Shown here: piece after piece, positions 1 through 11,349 of the stretch | How positions within the stretch are numbered: position 1 is the stretch's first letter | Layout of the letters: the number at the start of each line of letters is the position of its first letter | NCBI RefSeq assembly: GCF_000143415.4 | Contig: NW_003314272.1 | Span: 1,893,146-1,957,145, forward strand | Length of the DNA: 64,000 nt | Direction of reading: 5' to 3' | Source: Selaginella moellendorffii | Taxonomy: Eukaryota > Streptophyta > Lycopodiopsida > Selaginellales > Selaginellaceae | Program-made: the position numbers and the translations under genes | The notes under the pieces: generated by a model | The model's database searches: none | What the model was told of the DNA's origin: nothing | Seen by the model: the letters and a program-made list of their open reading frames with translations, nothing else

Positions 1-1540
1 GATCATTGTGGAGAACAGTCAATAGAAAAAACTCCATTGATTGACCTGCATTGCTGGGTATATGTGAATCTATCCACAAAAAAGACACCATCCATAGTTT
101 TTGTACATTTCTACAAGCAAGCTTGCAATAAAAGGGTAATTTTCAAGTTTGAAATTGAGAGACAATTCAATCTGAGCAATGAAATTGATTGAATTAAAAT
201 TAAGAAATTTTACAAAATATTATAGAATATACTTGAATAGGAATATTATTATTATAGTTAATAATTTTCTGCCAATGCTTGGTTTACTTTTTTTGTACTT
301 GTTTTTAACTTTGTTATTTGTTTTTTTATTATTTTTTTCCATGAGTTCTTATATTCTTTTGAATTGTAATAAATATTAAAGCTATTCACATGGTTTTTTA
401 TACATATGTATTTCAATAATGATACTTAGGAATCTTAAAGTTAACAATAGCCCTAAGTATAACAAAAAAAATAACATATATCAAGAATTCTTATTTAAAA
501 ATTAAAATTGTAATAAGAACACTAAAAATAATAAAATAAAATTTTGACTGCAATATCAATTCATCTAGTGTTACTTTTCAAATTCGTTTTTATAACAAAA
601 GGTCTTTTATTATTTTCTCTGTATTGATTGATACATACTCAAGTTTATCCTCTATTGCTCAGGCTATTGCTACATATTACCGTCTATAGTTGTATCGTAT
701 GGTAGAGTTAATCTTTCAATAGTTGTATACATGCACGTGCATGGGATGAGATGGATTTAATTGTGCATATGAGAGATCTTAAGCTTAAGTTTCAAATGTT
801 ACGGGTGGTGCCAAATTAAACTTTTGACCTCATCCTTGGTATAACAATTATGCCAAATATAACTTTAAAGGCTTCTCTCTCTTGTTTCATACTTTCTTAT
901 ATTTCTTTCATTTTTTTTTATATTTTTTCATTTTCATTTCTTCACTTTTACCTTTATTTCCATCACTTTTTGTTTCCCCAATACTTCCTACTATAGTTCT
1001 TTATTCCCTTTCTATATCCCTTTGATTGTCTTGGTGTCACAATGGTGGACTGACTCAAGGAGTATGCTAATCTTTTACTTTTTCTTATCATCTAAAGTTA
1101 AAATTACAATATGTCATTTTATTCCAATTGGGAATACTTGTTCAATCAAGGTTCTTGTTTGGCAAAAGAGATTAAGATTTTACATATAAACGTTAAGGAG
1201 ATGTTAGAGAAGGGTGTTATTTGAAAGTTTTAGAATCCTTAGGTATGTGAACTTCATTTTGTGACGAAATTTGATTGAAGGCATTTGTTTAAACATTATT
1301 TAAAGGCATTTGATTGAGGGCACTTGTTTAATAGATGATAGTTAATGTAGAAGTACTTTTATATTGATTATCATCCATTAAACAAGGTGACTATCCCAAA
1401 TAAATACTTTCTTCCTCACATGGTTAATATTTTAGATCATTTGGGGAGAAGTTGTTAGTTCACTAAGTTAAATTTTACTTTTAGGTACTGGTAAATATTG
1501 ATGGTCAAGAAAAATGTTCCCAAAATTGTTTTTTATACAT
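1..1540. other. AT-rich gene-free stretch
   Basis: Strongly AT-rich sequence with homopolymer runs and no open frame resembling a protein family. The one reading frame of about 66 codons near 179-379 is low-complexity (Ile, Leu, Phe, Tyr) and has no recognisable domain. The stretch directly precedes decayed gypsy reverse-transcriptase sequence, so it is plausibly older, more diverged material of the same repeat region. I could not recognise long terminal repeats. Confidence 0.5.
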
Positions 1541-1544
1541 TATT

Positions 1545-2915
1545 TAGTTTATATGAGTTCTTGGTGATGCTGTTCGATCTAAACAATCCTTTATCAACTT
1601 TCTAGCAAATGATGGACAAAGTTCTTTATAATATGTCAAAAATGACTTCTAACTTTATCGATGATGTTTTGATCTACTCAGAAGGGATGTAGGAAAAGCA
1701 CATCTATGATATTTAAAAAATGTTGAATCATTTGTGGGAAGTTGGTTTAAAGTTGAAGTAGTTGAAGTGTATGTTTAGGTCCAAAAACATGATTTATCTT
1801 GGGTATCGTATTTCTTGTGAGGGTTTGTAAGTTGATCTTGGTCATTCAAAAGTTCCCTATTCCGAAGTGTATAACATTTTCTAGGTAAGGTGCAATATCT
1901 CGGTTGTTTTATTAATCATCTTTCAAATTTTACTATACCATTGCGAACATTGTTAAAGTAGTTAACATTGTTTTTTATTTGATTTATAGATTATGATCTT
2001 GACTATAATCAACCTTTCATTTTGCATGTGAATGTTTTTGATATTGGTTTTAGAGGTGTGTTGATGCAAGAAAGCCTGAATGTGTCTGGTTAGTGCCATC
2101 CTATCACATATATTAACCATACATTACAAATAGTAAAGGTGAACTACTCCATAATAAAAAAAGAGTGTTTAACAATAGTTTAGGGTTTTGAGAAGCTTCA
2201 TGTATTTATATGGTTCTTAGATATTACTAAAGCTGATCATGAGTTAGACTTGAAACTTTTATAATATCAAATATAAGCTTTTTAATTTAAATTTCCCAAA
2301 AGATCACCCAACCCAATACTATTCAAACCCAAAAACACTTAACCTTAAGTATCCTAAGACTCTTAACAAATTGAAAAATAAAGTGCATTTTTGTTCATGA
2401 GCTTTTTTCTTTTATATTTAAACCTTTATGGATTGTTTTTTGAATTGTTCCCTTTGGTTACTTATAATAATTTGTCATTTTGGCATTTATATTCTTAATA
2501 TTGCCAAGATGACCTTTTTTATTTTGTTGAGACTAATTCTGATGATATTTATGGATGTTGGTGCTCTCAATATTTATGCATTACTTTCTATATGACTCTC
2601 TTACTCTAGGTGGGCATATAGAATATCGATATATGATTGAAAAACCATGCAAGTCTTTTTATTGGCAAAAGATGTAACATGATGTTATTCTGTATGTGTA
2701 GTTGTGTTTGGTGCCAAGCTAGTTTGCTCCTCCTCGTGCTATGGAATATTAGTTGGAGTGAATTGTAATTTCATGTCCATTTAAGTTAATGGCATTTGAT
2801 TTAATGAGGCATATTCCATAGTTGACTATTAATAATGAATATGTTATTATTGCCTCTAACTACTTAATTTGTTGGGTTGAAATTAGTGCTTTTACTAGTG
2901 CATCACCCACTATTG
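1545..2915 (+). mobile_element. Decayed Ty3/gypsy pol fragment (RT, RNase H, integrase)
   Basis: Reading through many stops and frame changes, the plus strand gives pieces of a Ty3/gypsy polyprotein in the normal order. Around 1550-1850 a reverse-transcriptase palm is visible: a relic of the 'LTNAPxxF' block, the 'FIDDVLIYS' catalytic block (the DD pair survives) and 'KCMF...YLGYRIS'. Around 1990-2260 there is an RNase H-like piece with the 'YSIIKKECLTIV' block. Around 2640-2910 there is an integrase zinc-region relic and the start of the core ('CPFKLMAFDLM', 'VIIASNYL'). Gag, protease and LTRs were not recognised. The element is clearly dead because stops interrupt every domain. Confidence 0.75.
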
Positions 2916-3079
2916 TTGGTTCTTCTTCCTCAATTGAGTAAAGAGCCCCTTAAATAAATCATATACTGTAAAATTGGGAAAACAAATTATAACATTAAGT
3001 CATCCATTTTGTACTTGTAGGTGGACAATAATGGGAGTTAAAACACTGTTGTTATCCCATTTATATACGGCTCAAATGT

Positions 3080-3480
3080 TCAATAAACTTTACTCAAATA
3101 AGTGAAAGAATGCTTGCTAAATATTGATCCCATGACATAACATCTACAATTTGTAGTAATTATGAAAGTAAATTTAACTCGTTGGTAATATCGGATTATG
3201 ATCATATATAGAAATTTATATGGTAAAAGACCAATAAAACTTTGCACTCCTATGATATATACATACTGAAGAGATGACAAATAACTATAGTAATATAAAT
3301 ACTAAAAGCTCACGTACTTTACAATTATTCTTTTGAAAGTCTGAATAACTTATTCCACCAAGTTATTTATTTATGGATGATAAACACTCATGAAAGTGTG
3401 GCATATCCCCAATAGAAACATTAAAAACATAAAATGTTTTAGCCATAAATGCGAGCCCATTATATAATAGAATCTGCTTT
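3080..3480 (-). mobile_element. Second gypsy integrase relic, opposite strand
   Basis: On the minus strand, from about 3480 down to 3300, an integrase core C-terminal block is readable: 'SVYHP' followed by a stop where Gln is expected, then 'NNLVE' and 'IQTFKRIIVK'. This corresponds to the usual YHPQ-NG-VER-N-TLK signature. It continues to about 3080 with a weak 'LPYKFLY' relic of the later TPF-LVYG block. The orientation is opposite to the pol fragment just upstream, so this is a separate insertion or an inverted piece. Several stops show it is non-functional. Confidence 0.6.
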
Positions 3481-4489
3481 AAACAATAACTCTATCCAAA
3501 TGTTATGTTATTTACACAATATAAGGCATTTACTCTATCAAAATTTAAAAGCCATTTCCAACTTTTGGCATATTAAATATCTATTATTTTAAATTTTATT
3601 ATAGCTGATATTTATTATTATATGACTATAATACATTAAATATAGCTATAATAATAATAATATTACTAATTTTTCTAAAAATATTAAATCTTCTTATTTG
3701 TAAATTTTATATGTTAAATATTTTAAATATTAAATTATATATTAATAAATATAAATTTGCAATACCTATAAAAATACTAATAAAAATTGACCAAAATTTA
3801 AAAAATTATAAATAAAGAGTTTCAATTATCATAGCTTACTATTATTATTTATATCTATTTTTTAAAATTTGATTTAAGTTGATTTTATATGAAATTAAGA
3901 TATATTATAAGGTAACTAGGATCTTTTTAACACTTGTAGCATGTAAAATATTACCTATTTGTGTCAATCTGGAAGTGTTAATGATCATATAACACTAAAT
4001 ATTATGTCATGTAGGCCATGACAAACATCTACTTTATCAAAATATAAAAGGCATCCTTAACAAATTTGTCTTTAATATAAATATGTAAAGTTTTTTTTAG
4101 TAGGAAAAATATATAAAATAATTCTTATGTTAATGTAAAAGATAGTTTTAACACACTTATAAAATAAATATTTTTTCCTTTTGTAAATATTTATATATAT
4201 AAATATCTTTTTCTCTTTTGTTTTCTTTCTTTACATATGTTATAATCTTTGAATGCTACTTAGAAACTCTTTAGTAACAATTAAAATTTAAAGCAATTAC
4301 ATGTTATAATGGTATGCAAAAGTAATTAAAAAAGGTATAAAATAACATTTTTATTGCTTTATGAACTTGTTAACATTTTTTAAGAATAAACTAGTTCTAA
4401 ATTTTATTTTATTCTAAGTAATTAATTTTCATAAATAAAATTCTATAAATTTTTATCCTTTGCATTCTAAAAACATCCAATGATGAATT
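3481..4489. other. AT-rich spacer without recognisable genes
   Basis: Very AT-rich sequence, with many TTA/ATA runs, between the gypsy relics and the SerRS pseudogene. I see no coding frame, RNA gene or clear repeat unit. Confidence 0.5.
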
Positions 4490-5250
4490 CAAAGGCCAAC
4501 CGTGAGAACCATTCCAAGTCCAAAAACTATAAATATTCACTCACTGAAGAGAGAGATTTTCTGGAGCTACATTTCTATCCTCGAAATAATCACAAAACCA
4601 TGAGAAGCAATCCAATTCCAAAGATAGTACTCACTGGAGAGGGGGATCTTTTAGAGCCAGAGTTTTATACTTGGGATAACCACAGAGAGCCTGTTTCGAT
4701 GTGACAATGAGATATTTCCTCTCCCCTCTGAGCTGACACACAAACACTTTAACAATCAGCTATGCAAGTTTTAGAACAAACATACTTCATAGAGCTCCTT
4801 GTCAAATTGTATTTCATACAGCCTTGTCTACGAGAACAGGCATATGAACCATCCCGTAGCCACGATCTTGCAAAAACTTTAAGCTAAACCGAATGAATGC
4901 CATGTTTAGAGCCATGATTGCCTGCCACTACAGCACCTAGAACCAAAGCTTAAACGTCAGCTCGAAGCTCGAAATTGCCACCCAGCAGATAAATTCCACA
5001 AACTTACCCATCTCAACATCAACTGCAGAGAGCTTTTTACACAAACTAACATGGTCCTCTTGATCTTGTTGAGGAACACCCCATTCCCTGACAACCATCC
5101 GCAAATGTTACAAGACATATCAATACAGTGAGCATTTGGACTTTGTGGAGGGAATTCTTGCAGATTCCAACTTTAGTTTTTTAGCTAGGAATATCTACAG
5201 CCGATTCAGGCCTGAACTGCGATTTCTTGACAACCTCTGGCTACGTTAAA
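4490..5250 (-). pseudogene. Truncated seryl-tRNA synthetase pseudogene
   Basis: This stretch aligns by eye, in the same orientation, with the functional SerRS gene at 9623-11349. Shared landmarks include the segment around 4700-4810 (matching 10355-10465), the region 4815-4945 (matching 10500-10640) and 4985-5105 (matching 10690-10830). Remnants of the first exons lie around 5160-5245. The catalytic 3' exons are missing, frames are broken and the middle exons are shortened by deletions. Near 4514-4690 a segment of about 93 bp occurs twice in diverged form, whereas the functional gene has it once. The pseudogene ends about 120 bp before the start codon of the nucleoredoxin-like gene, so it forms part of that gene's upstream region. 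Confidence 0.85.
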
Positions 5251-5373
5251 GAATATCCTTTGCTATATAAGATAATCTTTCTTCACGGAGAGATTCCTTG
5301 CTTTGAAAGCGCATATGCCATCCTAGAAAACTGGAGAGCTTGCTAGACAACGAAGAAACAAAAGAGAGAGGAG

Positions 5374-6812
5374 ATGCTGGATGATCTGCTCACTACTCCA
5401 GAACGCGATTACCTCCTCGCGAGCAATGGAGACAAGGTAGGAAACTCCACTTCCTTCCCCGATCGATCAACGCTCTCGTTTTTTTCATAGATTCCAGTAG
5501 CTCGACTGAGAGGAAGATCGGTGCTCCTCCTCTTCGCGACCTCGTCGATCGATTCCCCATTCCGCGACCAGTGCAGGAAGATCTTGGACTCGCTCACCGC
5601 CGCTTACAACTCGCGAGAATTCGAGGTGGTGTTCGTCTCCTGTGACACCAATCTCGATGGCTTCCAGGAGAACTTCCAGCGAATGCCGTGGCTGGCTGTT
5701 CCTTACGAGGACGTCGATGCCAGGAACAGGATCGTCCGAGAGTGTGGCGCTGTGAACCTCCCAAAGCTTGTGCTCTTCGATCGCCAGGGGAGGCTCTGTG
5801 ACGATGATGCTGGCGAGAAGTTCCTGGATCAAGGATTTGGAGCTTTCAAGGATCGCAAATTCCTGCCCGGCTCTACAAATCTGCTGAGCAAGCGCGAGAT
5901 CCACCAAGAAGTAAGCAATCGATAGATCGAGAGCGATAGACGATGCTTACCTGGATCGCTATCTCTCAGGTGAAATTCAGTGAGATCACCCAGAAGCTCA
6001 TCGGCTTCTACTTCTCCGCTCACTCCAGCCGCCAAGCGCAGAGCTTCACCCCCAAGCTCGCTGCCGCCTACAAGGAGCTCAAGGACGACCTGGAGATCAT
6101 CTTCGTCTCCAGCGATCCCGATCCAGAGTCCTTCGCCGCGTCCTTCCGATCGATGCCCTGGCCAGCGCTGCCATTCGCCGATGCCGCCTCGAGGACCGCC
6201 CTGACCGATCGCCTGAACCACCTCCGCAAGATCCCGCGGCTCGTCATCGTGGAGGCCTCGTCCGGAAGAACGATCACCGCCCAGGGCTGCTGGATTATCT
6301 CCCACTTTGGATCGCAGGCCTTCCCCTTCACGGATTCCCACATCGCGGCGCTCCTGCGCGATTCGGTCGAGGGAAAAGCTCCCAAGGTTCTCGGAGGAGG
6401 AGAATGCGGTAGCCATGGCGCCCACATCTGGATCGTNNNNNNNNNNNNNNNNNNNNNNNNNNNNNNNNNNNNNNNNNNNNNNNNNNNNNNNNNNNNNNNN
6501 NNNNNNNNNNNNNNNNNNNNNNNNNNNNNNNNNNNNNNNNNNNNNNNNNNNNNNNNNNNNNNNNNNNNNNNNNNNNNNNNNNNNNNNNNNNNNNNNNNNN
6601 NNNNNNNNNNNNNNNNNNNNNNNNNNNNNNNNNNNNNNNNNNNNNNNNNNNNNNNNNNNNNNNNNNNNNNNNNNNNNNNNNNNNNNNNNNNNNNNNNNNN
6701 NNNNNNNNNNNNNNNNNNGAAGCGGACCGTGATCACGAGCGCCATGGCCGGGCTGATCACCGTGGCGGTGGGCGTGTGTTCCTTCTTGTATAGCAAGCTG
6801 GGCAAGGGTTAG
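5374..6812 (+). CDS. Nucleoredoxin-like protein, interrupted by sequence gap
   Basis: The start is the ATG at 5374. Exons 5374-5436, 5491-5910 and 5970 into the gap join in phase 0 through introns of 54 and 59 nt. The product has two nucleoredoxin-type thioredoxin folds. Each shows the family landmarks 'VVFVSCD'/'IIFVSSD', 'MPWLAVPYEDVDAR'/'MPWPALPFADA' and, in the second, 'QAFPFT'. The usual WCPPC redox centre is absent: domain one reads 'SSIDSPFRDQC' and domain two 'FSAHSSRQAQSFTPKL'. A gap of Ns covers 6437-6718. After it, an open frame ends at 6812 with a hydrophobic stretch ('AMAGLITVAVGVCSFLYS') that could be a tail anchor. Whether that tail belongs to this gene cannot be told across the gap. 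Nucleoredoxins normally reduce protein disulfides; this one probably cannot. Confidence 0.75.
6437..6718. other. Assembly gap (Ns)
   Basis: A run of 282 unknown bases inside the nucleoredoxin-like gene. Its true length is unknown. It hides the end of the second thioredoxin fold and possibly an upstream exon of VPS37. Confidence 0.99.
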
Positions 6813-6833
6813 GGTTCTTATTTTAGGGTTTCT

Positions 6834-7630
6834 ATGTCGATGAATGAATCCATGCTCCACGACAAGAGGTGGGGATTGACCGATCGCTGCCCAGCCTTAC
6901 ATCCGTCTCTTTTGCAGCGTCGAGGAGCTCCGGAAGCTCTTGTCGGATAAAGATGCCTACGAGAATTACCTCCATTCGATCGAGGAGGTGAAGCAATTGG
7001 ACAGTGACACGGTATAGCATGGTTTGCGATCTATCCTTTCTTCTTGTCTGGATTCTTATCTGGGAATTTTGGCAGCTCCGGAACGATTTGAAGAAGAGCA
7101 ATGTGACCCTTGCAAGTGAGTGATTGTTTTGTTCTTCTCCGTTGGACAAAAAATTCTTTTCTTTGCTTCACAGGACACAATTTGGGGAAGGAATCCGAGA
7201 TGGCTGAGCTTAGAAATCAGGTATGCTTCTTTCTTTCGTGGAAAGATCTGTTTTTTTTTTAAAAAACTTTTTTATAACTTTGTCAGTGTGCAGTGTATGA
7301 TCATCAGAACGACCGAGTTGGCCACGGCACAGGAGAAGTTTTTAGACGCTCAAAGGCGAGAGAAAGAGATATTGGCAAGGAGCTCGCCAGCATCAATTCT
7401 AAACAAGCTTCAAGGTAGAGAGAGAACTTATTTAGTTTTACTTCTTAGCTCACCTGGGGTATTCGTTCATTCCAGAGGCGGCCAATGCGGCAGACGACGA
7501 ATCTGAGAGTTTGCATCGCAATTTACTGAGTGGCGAGCTTGAGGTCCCGGGGTTTCTCCAAAAGTATAGGCAGCAAAGGGTTCTCTATCACAGAAGAACA
7601 TTGCTTCGCTTGGCCGCTCTGGCTTGTTAA
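6834..7630 (+). CDS. VPS37: VPS37-like ESCRT-I subunit (Mod_r domain)
   Basis: Six exons join in frame (6834-6868, 6918-7011, 7076-7115, 7174-7220, 7294-7414, 7476-7630). The product is mostly a Mod_r domain: 'SVEELRKLLSDKDAYENYL', a long helical stretch, then 'IIRTTELATAQEKFLDAQ' and a terminal 'FLQKYRQQRVLYHRRTLL'. This matches plant VPS37, the ESCRT-I subunit that works with VPS23 and VPS28 in sorting ubiquitinated cargo at endosomes. Known plant VPS37 proteins have a longer, Ser/Pro-rich N-terminus. Here the chosen ATG lies only 22 nt after the preceding stop, so a further 5' exon may sit in the N gap. A telo-box-like TAGGGTTT lies directly before the ATG. Confidence 0.88.
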
Positions 7631-8654
7631 TCAGATCGAAAACATTATACGTGAACCAAAGCATAGAATGTGTCGAAGATATATGTCTGTATGATTTCCA
7701 ATGCTCCTTTCACATAGAACGCTAAAAAGAGACCATAGAACAGCTTCTAGCAAAAAATACATTAATTCAGCTGATTAACTTTCTATAATAACACCAATTC
7801 AAAGTTGTAAAACTAGTAGATTAAATAAAATAGTTATAGAAATTTCCCAGAAGTGCAGGGAGTTTGTTAAAACTTTTTCTAGCGTTGCTAAGTTGTTCAG
7901 CCTACCATCTAGGGTGTCCTAGTGAAAATATCCTCATCTTAATTCTAAAGCCTAGATTCAAGCCAAACTTACCACCTCAAAAAAACATTGGTATTTCTTT
8001 CCTGAAAGAACAAACTACAGGAAATCAAGGAAGATCTCTGGTAAACTGCAAAAATCAATATAACTATCAAATGAAGTAAAAGAAGAACTTTTTACATGGC
8101 CGAGGTAGCAGTGATCATAGCAATCTCTATTAGCCCTTGGTTGCTATGGTCCAGTATTCCCCCACTAGATTCCTGCAAGAAGTGGAGCCATGTTAGTGGC
8201 AGGAAGTATAAGTTTACTGCTTGTTTTTATTCTAGAGAACATAAGACCACTCACTCACTAGTGCCCATGCCTTGTATCACTAGCATCCTTGTTGCCATGG
8301 CACTAACTAGATCCATCTGCCCTCAGCCCAATCCCATTACAACAAGAATGGAGTTTGCATGTAAAAATTAGACCAGCCAACCTCAAAGCATGCCTCAAAT
8401 TTAATAACCTTTCAAGAGATATTTAAACTTTCATTTTTAAATAAAAATTCTTTTTTAACCTTAAACTTATATTTAAAGATAAAGTTAAACTCTCATTTTG
8501 GGGTTTAGTTCTCATTCTAATTCTAGAATGGGAAGGTCTAATAAAAAAGGATACTAAACAGTTAAACAAAATCAAATGCCACTTTAGTGTATATAAAATG
8601 GCTATCTTAATTAAACAAATATTGATGGTGTCATGGATCTATTTGATGGCATTT

Positions 8655-8760
8655 ATGGATGGAAGCTTGGCAAATCTGCTTTGATGCAATGCCTGAAATG
8701 GATTGGTAAGTTGGAATGCAATGCTGGATAGCAACTCAGAAATTGGTTTTAGATGACAAG
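8655..8760 (+). pseudogene. PPR-repeat relic
   Basis: The frame beginning near 8672 reads 'FDAMPEMDW', and after a one-base shift the next frame reads 'VSWNAMLDSNSE'. Together this is the typical junction of two PPR motifs in this genome (compare the intact PPR genes elsewhere in the window). No start codon or further repeats can be followed, so it is a short degenerate fragment. Confidence 0.5.
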
Positions 8761-9270
8761 CCATGGATTATTTCAACTCACTCTAGCTTGATCCTAAACA
8801 ATATTTTGTTTCTGGTTTTTCTATTGCATGTAGCAACATCAGACTTCATCAAGCCTGGGAAAAGTTTGTGGTTGAGAGAACATCATTAATAGCCTTTAAA
8901 GCAAAGAAACTAATATAAAATATGCCATTCTGTTTGGACATAATGATTTAGATATGCTCACTGCTTAAAAGCTATATCAAGATCTGGTTAGAGAAAGAGT
9001 GGCTGTCAAGAATCTTATACACATTGATCCTATGTTTCAAACCTTTTAACTCTCTGTGCTTATAATGAGACATAGTATCCAAAAGTTAGACACATTTGTG
9101 TTTTGATGGACTATGAGAAATGATAACTGATTGTAATTAATTTCTTAAAATTTCATATTCTTATCATGCTTTTATAATAAATTCAAAGCAAGGGTTGATC
9201 CAAGAGCATATACAATAGATAACCACATCCTACTCCACTTGAACAGGCAATCTGCTCTTAAAAGCAAAAG

Positions 9271-9274
<4 letters not shown>

Positions 9275-9341
<67 letters not shown>
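9275..9341. repeat. (TA)n microsatellite
   Basis: About 33 uninterrupted TA dinucleotides. It is followed directly by a short palindrome at 9351-9374 made of ACAT and ATGT tetranucleotides meeting at a central CATATG. Confidence 0.97.
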
Positions 9342-9345
<4 letters not shown>

Positions 9346-9622
9346 TATATACATACATACATATGTATGTATGTATAATGTGTGTTATAAAAATATCCCA
9401 ACACATCCGCTCAGTTAGTTAAAGTTCCACGAGAAGAATTTTGAATCAACTTTATTTTTCATTTTAATATTTTCCTATAAAAACGTTTGTAATTATATCG
9501 AGAGAACTTTACCTCTTCCAACATTGCAAGTTACAGTCTCTATCGCCGATGTAAAACATTGTACTTGAACCTAATGCGCGGGCCTCAAACGTAGAACTTG
9601 CACGCGTGAACATTAAGTTCTT

Positions 9623-11349
9623 TCACTTGGGGAATGGAAGGAATGTCGTCCCATCCATGAAAGGCTGCAAAACTTCAGGCACACGTACCCCATTTCGAGT
9701 CTGATAATTTTCGACGATACAGCACATGGTTCGTTGAGTGGCTACCAATGTGCAGTTTAAGAGGTGCACAAGCTTCTTCCCCTGCAAAGAATCAACAAGA
9801 GTTATAGGCAAGCAAAAACCATGCGTACCGATTTGATATTCAGGCTCCTCGCTTGATAATCTGTGCAGTTGGAACAGGACACCAGCTCCTCATATTTCCC
9901 CGCGGCAGGAAACCACGCCTCCAAATCATACTTCTTCGCTGCAGCATCATTCAGCTCCCCAGACACAACGTTGACAACCTGGTAAGGTAAGCCCAGCTGC
10001 AAAACAGCAAAGGATGCTTATACACAAAGTCCCAACGCGTGAAGCTTCTATATTCTGGTACCTGTTGGTAGAAATCTTCAGAAGTTTTTATCATCTCCTC
10101 TAGCATGTCCCAGGATGTCTCTGGAGAAGTTACACAGAATTGCTCGACCTTTTGAAACTCGTGAACCCGGAAAATGCCCAGCGTATCCTTGCCATGGCTT
10201 CCGGCTTCTTTACGGAAGCAGGAAGAATAACCAGCATATCTGCATTGCAAAACCGTTCAAGAAGCGGTCCAAGTCCAAAGACAGTACATATCCACATACC
10301 GGAGGGGGAGACTTTCTGGAGCCACGTTATTATCCTTCAAATAGCCGCAGAGAGCCTGTTCCGAAGTGGCTATGAGATATTTCCCCTCCCCTGCGAGCTG
10401 CACAAACGCACAAACGTTTTAACAACCAGCTATGCAAGTTTCGAAACAAACATACTTCATAGAGCTCCTCGTCGAACTGAGAGAGCTGTGCGCAGCATTT
10501 CATCACAGCCTTGTCCATTAAAGTAGGCGTCTGAATCTTTCTGTAGCCACGATCTTTCAGAAACTTCAACCCAAAGTTAACGAGCGCCATGTTCAGCTCA
10601 AACCCCGGGTCCAACAGATAGTAGCCTCGATGGCCTGCCACCGCAGCACCTAGAAACAGAGCTTAAACATCAGCTCGAGATCGCCACTTGACAAAATAAA
10701 TTCCACGAACTTACCCCGCTCAACATCAACCGCATCGAGCTTTTTACACAGACTGACATGATTTTCTAGAGCCTCTTGATCTTGTCGAGGTACACCCCAT
10801 TTCGTGACAACCACCTTGTCTTTCTGCAAATATCACAAGACAGTCGAGAGATCTATTGTTCTACAAGTATAACACAATGGATCTTACCTCGTTTGAGCTG
10901 ACAGGCACAGAATCGTGCACGAGGTTGCCCAAAGACTTCAACTTGGAATCCAGCTCCAACTTTAACTTTGAAGCTCGCAGCTTTAGCTCAGTATGTTCAT
11001 TCTCCAGGGCGCCCTTCTCCGCCAGCAGATTTGCGGAGTCCCCATTTGTCTGATCTAGCCAAAGTCAGTGTCGTTCGGCAACTCGATCAAGGATAAGATA
11101 CTCACCCGGAGAAGTTTCGCGATCTCCTTTTCAATCTTGTTGATTTCGGCGGACTTTTTCTCGAGGTTGAATTGGGCTTTAGGAAAAAGAGTGTAAAACC
11201 TCTGAAAGTTTTGAAAGGAACAGCTTACCAGCTCGCCATTGACGATCCAGGTCGATTACATCATCTACATCCGATTCAGGTTGGAAACGGCGCCGCTGCG
11301 ATTCCTTGACAAGCGCCGGATCGTCCCGCAGCAACTTAATGTCCAACAT
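9623..11349 (-). CDS. Seryl-tRNA synthetase, cytosolic type
   Basis: The enzyme charges tRNA-Ser with serine. The gene has nine exons separated by short introns. Exon 1 starts at 11349 ('[20 protein letters not shown]'), exons 2 and 3 form the long antiparallel coiled-coil arm that grips the tRNA long arm, and the later exons form the class II catalytic core. Visible signatures are '[14 protein letters not shown]' (serine/adenylate pocket), motif 2 'CFRKEAG' with '[11 protein letters not shown]', 'DLEAWFPA', and motif 3 '[15 protein letters not shown]'. The N-terminus lacks a targeting extension, which supports a cytosolic enzyme. Its start codon lies 108 bp from the divergent L25 gene, implying a shared promoter. 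A decayed partial copy lies about 4.4 kb beyond its 3' end. Confidence 0.95.

Larger units (their letters stand above)
7631..9622. other. Gene-poor spacer between VPS37 and SerRS
   Basis: About 2 kb with no intact gene. It holds a PPR relic near 8655-8760 and a long (TA)n tract near 9275-9341. At about 8095-8310, minus strand, two short exon-like pieces can be read (for example 'GGILDHSNQGLIEIAM', ending in a stop at 8095). I do not recognise the family, and the upstream part is broken, so this may be a gene remnant. Confidence 0.4.

Noticed and set aside
179-379. Short hydrophobic frame at the left edge
   Set aside because: AT-driven low-complexity Ile/Leu/Phe translation without neighbours or motifs.
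5829-6860. Minus-strand frame of 343 codons across the N gap
   Set aside because: Largely unknown residues, antisense to the nucleoredoxin-like exons, and no similarity to a known family.
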